Below, piece by piece: positions 12,101 through 24,140 of a stretch of 64,000 bases of DNA. A program made the translations under genes and the position numbers. The notes beneath the pieces were generated by a model that saw only the letters and a program-made list of their open reading frames with translations, did no database searches and had not been told where the DNA came from. The stretch covers positions 55,313,995 through 55,377,994 of the forward strand of contig CM060198.1 in the NCBI GenBank assembly GCA_030549335.1, written 5' to 3'. Source of the stretch: Pontederia crassipes. Taxonomy: Eukaryota > Streptophyta > Magnoliopsida > Commelinales > Pontederiaceae. How positions within the stretch are numbered: the stretch's first letter is position 1; each line of letters opens with the position of its first letter.

Positions 12101-13680
12101 TTTTTTTGTATTATTGACAATTTTACTAGGGGTGTAACTAAAAAGCTAAAAAAACAAAAAAAACCTAATCAACCTGAGAAATCATTAGACGCAGGTTCAA
12201 TTCCTGCTGACAGCTTCGGTTTTTCATATTATTTTTTCCTAATTATATTTATTTTTCATCACATGCTCAAATATATTGGATTTTATTATTGTGTCATATA
12301 ATATTATAACCATTTGTGCCCTTCGTGCAAGTGCAATGTATTTAAGTTTCCTTTTTTTTATTTTTATGTGATTGTGTCATTTATAATACATTTATTTTAT
12401 GCAATTATTTCACTTAACTTTTAAACAATCATCTCTTATTTAGTGCATTTTATATATGTGGATATGAAAATATTAATTAAGTAATTTGGCATGTTTACTC
12501 TACATTAACTTAGTTATCATGTTAATTATTTTAATTTATTAAGAAAATTTTAACTTAATGTAAACATTTTACAATTAATTATGTCATTGAAAAAATATTT
12601 TTAAAAGAGATATCCTAGTCTTAAAAATGATGAAACAAGTGAAAAAAATTGAGGGAAAATACTTCAAATGAAACATCATATTTTTTAAATGGAATCGTAT
12701 TTATTTAACAATTTGTTCGTCTAATCTAGGAGATAGAATATATAAATTTATTAATTATTTTATTAGTCGAACATTAATCCTTATTTTGGTACTGAAATGT
12801 GAATCCGATCAATATTTTCCTGGCTCCGCCATTGGTATTTATACACCTCATGTCATGACCAACTCCACGTCGGTTCGGAGTAGGACTTTGGTTTTCCGGG
12901 CTCTTCCGATGTCGACTCAGTCTATTTATCTGTTTTTTTTTAATATGTACATTTTGTTAACACACAACGATTGAAAGAAAAAAATAACATTTATCAAACC
13001 GTATACTTTTTTTTCTTTTTATAATAACTATTGCTAAATCATGTGTCTTGCACGCAAGGATCACAGAAAATTACAAAAATTATATAATTTATAATTAAAA
13101 TATCACAATTTATAATAATTATTAAAACTAATTTATTAATATTTAAATGTAATAAATAGGAAAAAAGTTTAAAACTCAATTTAAATTTTCCTCCATCTCC
13201 GCTTCTAGTTAAATTATTTTTCATATGCAAGTTTTATCATCAAAATAAATATTAAAATGCAACTTGCATGAGAAAGATATTTAATATATTAAATTTTCTT
13301 TAAGTCAAAAAAATAATCAAGAGTTTAATATATCAAATAAAAAATGCATATGCATACTTAATCATAGAAAGTATTTTTTTTTCAATGTAAAGATTTCAAG
13401 GCTTTTATGTCATCAAATGCACATTTTAAATATGATATGTCATAATTAAAATTTGCACAAAATAAATTTAAAGTTTTACTTCAATGATATTTTTACCAAA
13501 ATGCAAATGAGAAGCACAAGAATGTTTAACATTAAAAGAGTGATCATAAGAATATTTATTTTTCAAATAATAATCATTAGCATGCTTTGATTTTGAAGAA
13601 TATGAATATTTCAAATAATATTTTTTTTGTATTATTGACATTTTTACTAGGGGTGTAACTAAAAACCAAAAAAATCTAAT
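9130..13680 (+). repeat. Tandem array of three ~1.5-kb direct repeats
   Basis: Three head-to-tail units start near 9130, 10636 and 12183. The marker GGTTTTTCATATTATTTTTT is at 9163, 10671 and 12218, giving periods of 1,508 and 1,547 bp. Units 2 and 3 share a ~40-bp segment (AACCATTTGTGCCCTTCGTG) that unit 1 lacks. Unit 3 has lost ~30 bp near 12435. Units look more than 95% identical by eye, so the array is young. Units 1 and 2 end in the first ~45 bp of a hAT-type MITE (TAGGGGTGTA) before jumping to the next unit; unit 3 continues into a longer part of that MITE. The units carry short minus-strand open frames (for example 9926-10159, 13039-13230, 13468-13683) that may be captured gene fragments. 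None is a recognisable protein. Confidence 0.9.
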
Positions 13681-13830
13681 CAACCTAAAAAATCCAACTC
13701 GAAAAAACAGTCATTTCGAACTCTGACAAAAAATTAGGGTGGTCTTTTAGAAGAAAAAAAACATTCCATTTAAATTAGGGGCCTTAACCAAAACACCCGT
13801 TGGAGCCGACCAGGCCTTTTAGAAAATATT
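13648..13830 (+). mobile_element. Partial hAT-type MITE
   Basis: Starts TAGGGGTGTAAC, a hAT-type terminus. It then resembles the left part of the complete MITE at 35360-35951 (both contain CATTTAAATTAGGG and a GGCC/CGACC stretch). The right terminus was not found. The left ends of the same element lie at the unit junctions of the tandem array (near 10578 and 12128). Confidence 0.6.
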
Positions 13831-15079
13831 TAGATTTATTATTACGTTCTAAATTTTGTGTGTGCTGTTTGATTTTCTTAACGTGAGGTTAGCTACCTAC
13901 TTTCCCCTTCCGGACTTTTCCTTTTTCCCCTATTTTCTTCCTTCACCTGGTAACCTACTTTCACCTTCAAACTTTTCCTCTTTCCCATATTTTCCCTTTA
14001 TCGACAAGTTCTCTTCTTAGTTGTTGGCCTTCCATCAGTGGCTTGAAGCAAATCTTGTAGAAGGTCATCACTCATCATCTATCCATGTGAGTATTTACTC
14101 TTTTAAACCCTATTTATTTGAATTTTATTTTTAAAAAATATTACTATAATTATTAGTCAATGACACAAGAGACCTCCTGTGCTCACTTGTCTTTTTCACA
14201 TGGCTGAAAACCCTTAGGCAAACAGTCCCTTGGCCACGTCTTTTTATTTATGAAGTCCTCATCCTTATGGCCAACATATCTTTATAATATATTTTTTTTA
14301 TTTATCTATTTTTTTTAATATGTACGTTTTGTTAACACGCAAAGATTGAAAGAAGAAAATAACACTTATCAAACCGTATACTTTTTCCTTTTTATAACAT
14401 ATCTTTATCCTTATGGCCAACATTTTTATTTATCTATTTTTTTAATATGTACGTTTTGTTAACACACAAAGATTGAAAGAAAAAAATAACACTTATCAAA
14501 CCGTATACTTTTTTTACATAATAACTATTGGGTTGTTAATTTGTGCTTTATCTATTTGATATTACATCATTAATGTCTCTAATATAAGGACATTATTATA
14601 TCCATCGTCCTGTGTTGTCAATTAAGAACGTTATAACAAGCCTCATAAATAAATGTTGTTAATTTAATAATACTTTTATTTTTGTGTCTTCAATTCTCTT
14701 TTTTTAACTTTTTTTTTAAAATGTCACAGTTGAAAATTGACACATACTAAGAAATGTGTTCTTTAAAGACGCATAATTATATAATTTAATTCATTATCTC
14801 ATTTTATAAATTATTTTATAAATAATTAATTTTATTAGGCTAAGAAATGTCTTAAATTATTTTATTATTTTATAAATATTAATTCATTATATCATTTAAC
14901 ATGCAAATGGTATACACACATATATATATGGCTTTGCAGACCAGATAAATAAAATATAAGCAAGAAGACAATGTAGATATCCAATTAAAAACTCTGAAAA
15001 ATTTATGACACGTCATTTTTTAATCACCAACATCCTTAGTAAAAAAAGGAAAATATGATACATCTAAAAATCTCTAATA
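13831..15079. other. AT-rich spacer with scraps of the tandem-repeat family
   Basis: No gene is visible. Two short pieces of the array unit (GTTTTGTTAACAC...GATTGAAAGAA...ATCAAACCGTATAC) lie at about 14325-14385 and 14453-14511. The CT-rich stretch 13900-14100 ends in CATGTGAGTATTT, which could be an old splice donor in an untranslated exon, but nothing confirms this. Confidence 0.55.
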
Positions 15080-15628
15080 GAAGACTTTTGAAGCTTTATC
15101 ATTTCCTTCCATCTTCACGTTCTTTGTATTTACTTGATGTTGTATCAATTTGAACTTGCATAGCTAATATATGTTGTTGATGATTATTTTTCATTTTCCG
15201 CATTTTATTTTGAAATTGAGATTCTATTTCATCATGTTCACGTCACATAATTTCCTCTGCACGAGCAACTTGATGTGCACATGCTCTTTTATCTATTGCA
15301 GAAAATATTCTAACAAATAATAAAAAATCAGCATCACAAGCACCATATTTACTTAAATATTAAATAAATATGAAATGATTACTTTCCCTTTTTCAGAGAA
15401 TTAATAATAGACTAGGTCAATCCATTGTTGAGAAGGAACTTCTTTCGGAACTTCCCTCGCTACATCTAGCTTTGACTTCTGATCGAGCATATGTTTTGTT
15501 TTGAGACCTAACATATGACTTCTCCATTTCTTAGCAATTGAATTTAGAATCCATTTATCAATTTCAGTATTAGGCGGAAGGACATATTTTCCTATACAAA
15601 TAAATGAATTATTGTGACACCTCAACAT
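15080..15628 (-). pseudogene. CACTA (En/Spm) element: plant transposase (Ptta-like) fragment
   Basis: Reading leftward from 15628, the frame gives KYVLPPNTEIDKWILNSIAK followed by KKWRSHMLGLKTKHM and VPSQQWIDLVYY. After an in-frame stop near 15403 it continues FSEKGK. This order (conserved W-R-x-H, then EQW-x-LV-x-[YF], then SEKGK) is that of the plant transposase family found in En/Spm elements. A helical, lysine/glutamine-rich stretch follows (15080-15340) with another stop near 15248. It is broken and lacks the main TNP2 transposase and any CACTA ends. Confidence 0.72.
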
Positions 15629-15972
15629 TTTTTCAAATTAAAAATTACCTTTCATAATTAAAATAAATCCAAATTTTAGGATCTATTAGGAAAAATAAAG
15701 TTTGAAAGGAAATTGAAATATATTTAGAGGATGAATAAAAGAAGAAGATAAGATAAGATAAGAAAAGTTTGAAAGAGAATAAAAGTGTTATTAGATAAGA
15801 GGTAGGAAAAGAGAATTCCTAATTAGATTAGGAGTTGAAGTTATAATGGACAACATGAAGTTTACGTAAAGACTGCCACAAACTTGTGGCTCAATATACA
15901 AATCATGATCAATCAAACGTCGGACGAAAGGTGACGAGGAATGCAACCCCCGCTGCAAAGAGGCTCCGGAGC

Positions 15973-16565
15973 TCACAGCCACTGCAGCTGATGCCAACGA
16001 AGAACCTTTCTTGGCACTGTGATTGGAAGGGGAGACGCCGCCGCTGGAGGAGTAGGATACAACTTGTCATTTGGACGTGGCAGCTCCTTTCTGGTGGCGT
16101 GGTGGATGTCGGCGAGCCTCACGACCCCCTTCTTCACCTCATTTAGTGAGAGCACCGACGCCAACCTTGGACCTCCGGGCACGACGTCAGCGGTGCCGAA
16201 GGCGATGGTGGCCCTGGCGAAGACATTGAACATTTTATAGATGCATCGGCGGCCGTGCCTCCCGAAACATTGTCGTGGATGGCGACGTCAAAGATGATCC
16301 TTGACATCATCACATTGAGCGCAATGATGTTCATTCCTTGGTCCAGGGCACCCATCAATGCATCTAACACCTTCATCAATAATGTGAACCCGTCGGAATC
16401 TTCAGGTGTCAAGGTCCCGGCGATGGTATGGAGCGCCTTGAGCAAGTCACGGGAAGACAAGATCGCGAACAGCGCACATCCGGCATCTCCGGATCTGCCA
16501 GCGCATGGAGCGACGAACGACGTCGCAGCAAAGAGGACTAGGAGGATGAACGTCGAAAACTTCAT
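15973..16565 (-). pseudogene. Broken duplicate of the secreted-protein gene
   Basis: It starts with MKFSTFILLVLFAATSFVAP, closely matching the signal peptide of the gene at 3919-4593. It keeps SRDLLKALHTIAGTL and LMKVLDALMGAL. A ~10-bp deletion near 16238, compared with the intact copy (which reads AATCTCCTGA there), shifts the frame. The remainder (LASVLSLNEVKKGVVRLADI to the stop at 15973) is still recognisable in another frame. Other in-frame losses include the EKPRAIETA segment. A second start at 16604 is open but lies ahead of the signal peptide. Conserved downstream sequence (15845-15900 against 3811-3860, sharing ACAACATGAAGTTTACGTAA) shows that more than the coding region was copied. 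Confidence 0.85.
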
Positions 16566-16604
16566 GCCGGCGAAGGGTATCTGAAGCATGCATGCAGGTC
16601 GCAC

Positions 16605-18554
16605 CTCTTCCTGACTGTATTGCTTCCTTCTTCCCCGTCTTTGGTTCGAAGCGCTGCATTATAGCTTGTGTGTTCTGATCTCTTCGCGCTTCCTTCCCCA
16701 TCCGCCACCTCACCTAAATTTCACGCGCTACTAGCACTTGACTAATTCGGTGTTCGGTGAGAAGTGGTAATTAAGAGGATAAACTGACGGTACGAGGATA
16801 AACTCTAGTTAATGTGACGACTCTAAATATTGAACCTAAAGCTAATAGCACCCAATGACCTCAGGACACAACTCCACTGTCTAGTTATGCTAACCACTCT
16901 TGGTTAACCTTATGTAAGTTTTGTTAACACACAAAGATTGAAAAAAAAACATTTAACAAAAACATATACTAGTGCTAAATCCCATGTCAAGGATCATTAA
17001 TATTACAAAAATATATAATTTATAATTAAAATACTATAATTTATATAACTATTAAAATTAATTTATTAATATTTAAATGTAATAAATAGTAAAAATTTTA
17101 AAACAAATTACATAAATAATTAATTATTTTCCAAACATAGAATTATTTTATTATTTATATTTTTTTTCCTTTTATAAGGAAATATTAATTTTCATTGGAC
17201 TCAAATTGATTGTTTTTGTTTTAAATTATTTTATTTTAAAATTTGAAAATAAAATAATATCTTCTAAGAATGAAATAGTACAATATTTTATTATACTTGT
17301 ACATTACCTTTTACAAAGAAAAAATTATTTATTTTACTCGTACTCAAATTAAATATTTATTTTTTTATTTCTGAAATAATTCATCAGCTTTTAAGGAGGA
17401 AATTTTCTTTTTTAGTATACTTGTCCATTATCTTTTAAAACGAAAAATATTTCTTAATTTGGTCTCAATTTCATAAATTTGAATTATTTATTTCCAAAAA
17501 TAACAAATTATCTTTTAAGAAGGAATTAGTATTTACTTGCACATTTTATTTTAGAGAGAAAATATTATTTATTTTAATCATACTAAAAACTCTGCTTTTA
17601 ATAAAAAAATATGGTCATAAATTTAATCATCTTTTTTTAATTTTTTACCTTATATAGCAGAATATTATAAAATAATTTTTATTTTTTTGAAAAATTTAAA
17701 TTAGATCTATATATATAAATTTGACACCTGTCATCATGTTATAGATGTCACTTGTTGTGTTCTCGATACTTTTAAGGAAATATTATTTATTTAGTACCAA
17801 AAATAGTACATTATTTTTTAAAAAATTACATATTATTTAGTTTATTACCTAGATAAATGATACGCCAACATTTAATGAAAATTATGTCTATCATGTTTGG
17901 CTCTAGTTCCTGACATTCATAAATTCAATGTTCTTATTATTGATTGATTTATCGTGACATTGATCCCTATTAGTCTACGTACAAGTAGCATGTTGTCCCT
18001 TAATTGATTGAGTGCGCCTCATTGAATTGGATATGATCGAATATTGAAATGACTTGAAATTAAATAGATCATAACCATTTGATAAAATTGATATTAAATT
18101 GACATTTATTGTTGAATCGAATTGAATTGTATTGACTAATAACTAGTTATTATATAGTCGATAATTGATTATTGATAAGACCATTGCTATTTAAAAATTA
18201 TTAATTACTAATTATGATTATTTTATTAGTCCTTCTCTAAACTATTATGATTTTTCACTTTTGATCCTAATTCATGAACTCACCATAGCACCTCCTTAAA
18301 TTATTCCGATTTTCACTTTAGCCCATGAGTCTAGTTCTGTTAACTTTACCATTGTTTTCGATTTTTCTGATTTATTAAATAACTAAACTACTCTTCTCTC
18401 ATCTTTTTAATATTTAAAAATTTAAACTATTATATAATAAATATTTTTAAAATGATAAAAAAGGAGAGGAGGTGCTGCCGCCATCCTAGGGGGCCTACCC
18501 TCACATACACTCCACCCCACCCACCCCACATCACCGGAGACGCGGAGTGAAACC
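16605..18554. other. AT-rich spacer with one more array-family fragment
   Basis: A diverged fragment of the 1.5-kb unit lies at about 16919-17105 (GTTTTGTTAACACACAAAGA, then AATTTATTAATATTTAAATG). The rest is AT-rich, low-complexity DNA. A short C-rich patch (CCACCCCACCCACCCCAC) sits near 18512. No gene seen. Confidence 0.6.
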
Positions 18555-21500
18555 GTAATGCCCCAGAACTTTATGAAGGGTAATATAGTAATTTTATAAT
18601 TGAACTAGAGTATTTGATAGATTGAAGAAAATTAAATTCCATTGGAGTAGAAATCAATAATTAGATTGAGATTACGAATGGGACTATTTAATTAATTTCG
18701 GAATTTATTTGTTCAATTATTAGAATAAATACGAATTGGTTAAAGAGATAAATTAAAGGATTAAATTTGAGTGAGTTTAGATATTATAGTTAGAGTTAAA
18801 TTAATGATTTATAAATTTTATAAATAAGGAGTTGGTCAACTAAACTTAAAAAAAAAGAGAGAGAGAGAAAAATTATTTTCTTTATCTCATGGAGTCCTCG
18901 CGTCGGAGGTGTAATTTTCGCGTCGGGGTCGTTCGTCCGTACAGGTACGAAGGATTCCTTCTTGGGTGATGGATTAATTCCATCATCTATTCATTTAATC
19001 ACCTGTATTCAAAGCACTATTGATTTAATCACCTGTATTCAAAGCAATTTTGTGGACGTCATAATGTCATATATCAGACGTTTGGCTCCGACCCAATAGA
19101 GGTAGAGAGCGAAGGATGAAAAAAGGGGATCTAATAATTTTCTCGGACAGAAATTTATTTGACTGAGGAAACACTATTTCTACCGTGTCTAAGAGAGAGA
19201 AAAGAGTAAAAAAAAACAAAAGAGAGGGAGTAATAGAAGGAAAGATAAGACATTTTGCCCAAAACATGAAAAAAAGAGTTTCGTGAGGGAGTAAGAGATT
19301 TGGAGAGAGAAGATGTAAGAAAATAATGTAGGAAAAAAAAAAGAGAGGGAAAAAAGAAGAATGTAGACACGTGGAGAAGAAAGAAGAAATAGATATTTTC
19401 TTTCATTTCATTTATGATTTTTTTTATATAGTTTATTTATTAAATTTTTCGGACAGGAAAATAAAATAGAATATATAGAAAAAAAGGATTGCAAATAATT
19501 GCTTATCAAAATTCGGCATTGATGCAATCAACTGACGATCGAAAATAGAATTAATTTTTCAACCAACTTGAGGTACGGGAATCCCCATGGCGTCGGTTTT
19601 TTTTTCGCGACATGGACCCGGAACTCTTATCCATTTTATAGAGATTACATTATATATTGTTTGCATCTATTAGATATGGTATGGCATACATAAGATGATC
19701 GAAAGTTGTCCGAAACATAATTTCCTAATGACGATAGAACTCGGCTCGAGTTCTGTTGTGCCCGGCCCGAGTTCAATAGAATTTGGACCGTTCTCTTACC
19801 TGAGTGTGACGCGAGATTATATCATAGAACCGAATCGGGTTTCGGCTTATCCGGCTCAGGTTTCGAAGACTCATTGATAATAGATTGAAATCGAGCCAAT
19901 ATGGCCCGGGATCTTATATGAAAATTGGAGAAAATAAAATAGATGAACCGGCTTGAGTTTGTCCTAACGCGGGCCGGATTTTAAGGGTTTAAAATATATT
20001 TTTAAACAATTGTGATTAATTGTATTGTTTAATAGCATTGATTGTTCCTGATCATGCATTGATATGTATTGGTCAATTGATTATGATTGTTATGTTGATT
20101 AATGTTAATCAATTATAATTGTAATATGCTAATTAATAATAATTAATTATGGATTAATGACATATTGTTCAATTGGCATAAATTGATAGATAATGGAATT
20201 ATTAATATTGGTTGTGCATCATCCAAGTGATGATATGAAAAATTGTTATTATGGAATTGTAAATTGATAATTGAGGTTGTTATGGTCGATAGAGTCTCAT
20301 GGAGTCGATTGTTGATGCATTATGAAGGCCCTTGCAGTCGATTGAGACCTTTATGGTCGATGGAGGCACATGGAGTCGATTGTTAATGCATAATAGTTAA
20401 TGGAGACCCTTGTGGTCGATTGAGACATTTACGGTCGATGGAGATCCTTGTGATCGATTGAGACCTTTATAGTCGATAGAGGCCCTCGTGATCGATGGAG
20501 ATCCTTGTGATCGATGGAGACCCATTGTGGTCGATGGAGACCATTATGGTCGAAGGATGTTTTCTTAATTGAATTAAATTATTAATTGAATTGAATTGTT
20601 AATTAAATTGAATTGTTAATTGAATTGCATCGTTGATTAAATTGTGCCCTAATGGTTGATTGATAACTGAATTGCTCCCTAGTGGATGATGGAAAATTGA
20701 ATAGATAAATTGTTAATAGAAATGATAATTGATAATTATTTATTGTGGCCTTCACTGACCTATGGTCAATTGATAATTGATTTAAAATAATTGAATCAAA
20801 TTGAATAGATATTGGTCATCAATAATTGATGATATGGATAATTACTATTATTGGTCAAAGTGTTTATGATTTATTGATTACTATTAAATGTTATCTATTA
20901 TGACCAATTATATATTGTTGTTTATTGATAGCATTGATATTGATGTTGAACATAGTTCGTATGATTATTTTTATGGGTGACCCTACGTACAGAGTTATCT
21001 CATTGGGCTTTGCCCCTGTATTTGGATTCATACAGATAATGGTAATGGCGATGGTGAGACGGTTGGTTACTCCTGAGTGACATACACATGGATATAGGAT
21101 CCATTATTGTCTAGACGTGAGCCCTAACCCACATGTTATTAGATATTGTATAAATAACTTTCGCATATTATAATAGTGTTGTAAATTAGACTTCCGCTTA
21201 TGTAAGTCAGTTAATTGACTGATCAAAGTCAACTTATAGAATTGAGTGGCGCCGCCGAGATAGCCTTCTGACAGGCGAAAGAAAAAAAAATCTCGCGACG
21301 TTACAGAAACGAAGGGAGGGGGAGCGACGCGCCCCTCCTTTGTTTCGACGCTAGAGGGGAGACGCCACCCCCTCTTCCGTTGTTTAATCATTGAAGTTTA
21401 TTATTATATTAATTGCTTAATTGATCTATGATTAATCATACTTCATGATGGATTGGGCATATTTATTATTTATTTAGACCATTAGTATTGAACACTTTTA

Positions 21501-21765
21501 CTCATCGATTGTTTGTAGCTAAATCATTGCAGGTGAACAACAGAGGATGACCTCACAGGTGCCTCAACTAAGTGACAATATGCATTGAGTATTAGTTGTT
21601 TAGTTTTCTATTTTTCACATTAGAATTGGGAACTCATAGATATTTTATTTTGAATAATTTATTTATTATAGTTATTATTGAAAATCTTCTATATTTTTTA
21701 TATTTTGAAAAATTATATTATGAAAATTGATAGCCTCTTTAGGACCGTACTTTTGCGGTGTTACA
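18555..21765 (+). repeat. Long LTR-like repeat, copy 1 (~3.2 kb, probably a gypsy solo LTR)
   Basis: It begins near TAATGCCCCAGAACTTTATG and ends TGCGGTGTTACA, the TGTTAYA-type terminus common to plant LTRs. It has no coding frame. It shares an ordered series of landmarks with the reverse complement of 36473-39205: the AGAACTTTATGAAGGGTAAT-like start, GGGAATCCCC at 19577, the Gly/Pro-like CGGCTCGAGTTC runs near 19740, and ATTGGGCTTTGCCC at 21002. Its inside is rich in short repeats. The first two bases expected of an LTR (TG) are not clear, and no target duplication was found. Confidence 0.6.
20283..20560 (+). repeat. Degenerate minisatellite inside the long LTR
   Basis: About twelve imperfect copies of a ~24-bp unit built around GTCGATGGAGACC(C)TTGTG. 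A related, scrambled series lies in the inverted copy near 36840-37210. Confidence 0.8.
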
Positions 21766-21767
21766 TT
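21757..21767. repeat. LINE target-site duplication, left
   Basis: GGTGTTACATT, identical to 24528-24538. It includes the last bases of the LTR copy, so the LINE landed exactly across the LTR's 3' end. Confidence 0.85.
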
Positions 21768-21792
21768 TTTTTTTAAAACAAAGTTCGATATA

Positions 21793-22317
21793 TTAAACTG
21801 GAGGACCAAAACAGTCGTTGTACAAAAATCTATGTAAACCCGGCGGAGGATTTACATCCCAAAATACATCATGCTCGATGGATTTAGCTTGTTTTGCAAG
21901 GTAGTCAGCAGCCTGATTACAAGTTCTAGGGCAGTAGATACAATTTGTTTGCTCAAAAAGTGTTAAAAGATAGTGGATCTCCTTCATAATTGTCCAGATG
22001 CGCCAAGGTGCGTCCTGCTTGCCATTGATAATGTCAACAAGAGTGGAAGAGTCCGATTCAAGGATGACCAGCTGGAAGCCTTGCTGCCTGCAAGCGCGCA
22101 GACCAATGAGTGCCGCAAAAGCCTCTGCCTGAAGAGTGTTCTTGAGCTGATGGTTCGACATACCAAGGCGTCGGATAACTGTAGGGGCAGACTCGGCAGT
22201 GGCATGAGTTTCTTGCAAAAGTAGAAAATCCGGCTTATGTTCTCGAATTAAGTCAGCGAGGCGGTCCCGGACACAATCACGTAAGGCCCCCCGACAGTTC
22301 TAGGATATGATCTTCAT
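21793..22317 (-). pseudogene. LINE ORF2 remnant: endonuclease start fused in frame to RNase H
   Basis: It begins at ATG 22317, overlapping the ORF1 stop as ATGA. It reads MKIIS, then a TAG at 22300-22302 where L1 proteins have tryptophan, then NCRGALRDCVRDRLADLIRE and FLLLQETHA, the first ~45 residues of an L1 AP-endonuclease. The frame then jumps directly to RNase H sequence: QAEAFAALIGLRA, the acidic ILESDSSTLVDIING, and PRTCNQAADYLAKQA. The junction lies near 22190. About 900-1000 residues expected between these parts (rest of endonuclease, reverse transcriptase) are absent. The frame after the TAG stays open to 21793. Confidence 0.85.
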
Positions 22318-24140
22318 GTGTTGAGGTCCAGCGTTGCTGGCCCAGAAGCAGAAGTGTGGCCTTTTACCTGCACATGCACAGATTTTCCATTAGTGTTAAG
22401 ATCATTGCGAGATTTTCCTTTACCTTTTTTGGGAGCTATCCGCTTGTCCTTCAAATGCAACTTCGGCTCCAGGTTTCTCGAAGGTTCAAGTCTGCATCCC
22501 AGGAGATCCTTCTTTGGCACAGATCTGGGAAGGGGCATGATGTCAGTGTCCACTAGTTCTTCATCCGATTCACTATGCGATGAGGCCTCTAGAGATGCTG
22601 GTTTCTGGGCTACAAACAGCAAGTTAGTCACATGCTTTACCAATGTTTCGTGATCCCGTTCATTAGCTGGTAATGACGGCGGCGTGGCTTGGCGGAGGGG
22701 ACGAAGGGGCCCTGGAATGTATGAGGGTGATTGGCAGTATTGAGGGGGAGGCAGAGGTGCTGTAGCCAGGGAGGAAAGTGCACAGGTCTGGCTAGGGATT
22801 TCATGAATAGTGTAGGAGGTTGGTGGAGGTGACGCAGTAGCGGTGCCCGTGAGGTCTCGCGAGTGCGATAGTGGGTTTTGGGGTACGGCTTGGACATGTG
22901 GACGGTGATCTGGGGGTTTCGTGGCGGGCATCTGACGGTCGAGATCACTAGGGCAATGTAAGTCAGATGAGTTACAATCAACCATTGCCTGACAATCCGA
23001 TGATAGAAGAGAGTGAGGCAGACTATCAGACCCACGTGGGCACGCCGAGGGGTGCGTGACAGCTTGCGCGCAGTGGAGCAACCGAGGGATGGCGTCAACG
23101 GTCGGCATCGGGCCATGTGGCAATATCTCTGATGATACGATGCCATCCGACGGTGCAGCTCCACCAGTCGGGTTTGCGAGTTGAGGGGTCTCAGAGCGGG
23201 TCGCCGGTGGATGCTCTTGGTCGGATCCGGCCGGCGGAGGGGTTACCTTGTTCGGCCGCCAACCTCCACCGTAGGCCTTCAGCCAGGGACCAAAAAGCAA
23301 TACCGACGAGCCCGAACCGCCATCCAGCTCCCGATTCCCAAACCCGGCCGCGGAACATGCCTCCAGCCGGTGTCCGATCATCCCGCACCTGAAACAAAAT
23401 AAGGGAAGATTTTCATAGGTCACATGTTGAAAGAACCTAGTGTTATCTGGTAGATTAATCCAAACGCCCTATTTCAAGGGCCGTGCCAGATCTAATTCAA
23501 TACAGCATCTTGCATTCACCGAGCTGTCGTCTACCCTGAGAAATCGACCAAAAACATTGGAAAGGCGGATGAGGAATTGTCGAGTTCCGAGTTCCCAGGG
23601 TATGCCGGGAAATCGGATCCAAACAGGGGCAGAGGCAAGATGATCTTCAAGGGGTTTGAAGAAAGGTTTCGCCTACGCCACATGGAAAGATGTACCTTGG
23701 GCCGGCCACGGTGTGCCGGTGAGAACCATCAACCTATCATCAGGGTTAGAGAACAAGAGTATGACGAATCCGTTACCTATTTCTTGAACTTGGAGGGAAC
23801 CCGAGCTTCCAGCGTGGGACAAGCTCATTCATAAGCATATCAACAGATCTCTGGGGCCAAAGGTGCGACCCAGAAGGCAAAGTTGCAGCTCTTCGGATCT
23901 TGCAGCAGTGTCTTCAAGAGGAATAGTGATTTCCTCAGTGACGGTTGCCTTCAATGTCCGGAGTTGATTCGGCGTAATAGAACCCAACGGCCGGCCCGTT
24001 GCCTTGCCCGGTTGTTGTCATCGCCGCACGACATCCGACCAGGATGTCTGCCGATGAGAGGTGTTAGGATGAGGGCACGGCGTTGGGAGGAGTGGGGGGA
24101 GAGATGAAGAAGGTGTATTAGCACTCGGATCTTGACCATG
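22314..24140 (-). pseudogene. LINE ORF1 (DUF4283-like domain and CCHC zinc knuckle)
   Basis: The C-terminal half is one open frame, 22314-23423. It starts with the zinc knuckle YENLPLFCFRCGMIGHRLEA plus a following cysteine, then FGPWLKA, then a long low-complexity tail rich in Ser, Pro and His. Upstream (23424-23930) the DUF4283-like region is recognisable (FPGIPWELG, CCIELDLARPLK) but broken by shifts and stops, for example after ARPLK. This is the RNA-binding gag-like protein of plant L1 LINEs, which would coat the LINE transcript. The start codon is uncertain because of the breaks. Confidence 0.82.

Noticed and set aside
20283..20560. Repeat-spacer-like pattern in the long LTR
   Set aside because: Unit and gap are both repeats of the same ~24-bp phrase with drift.
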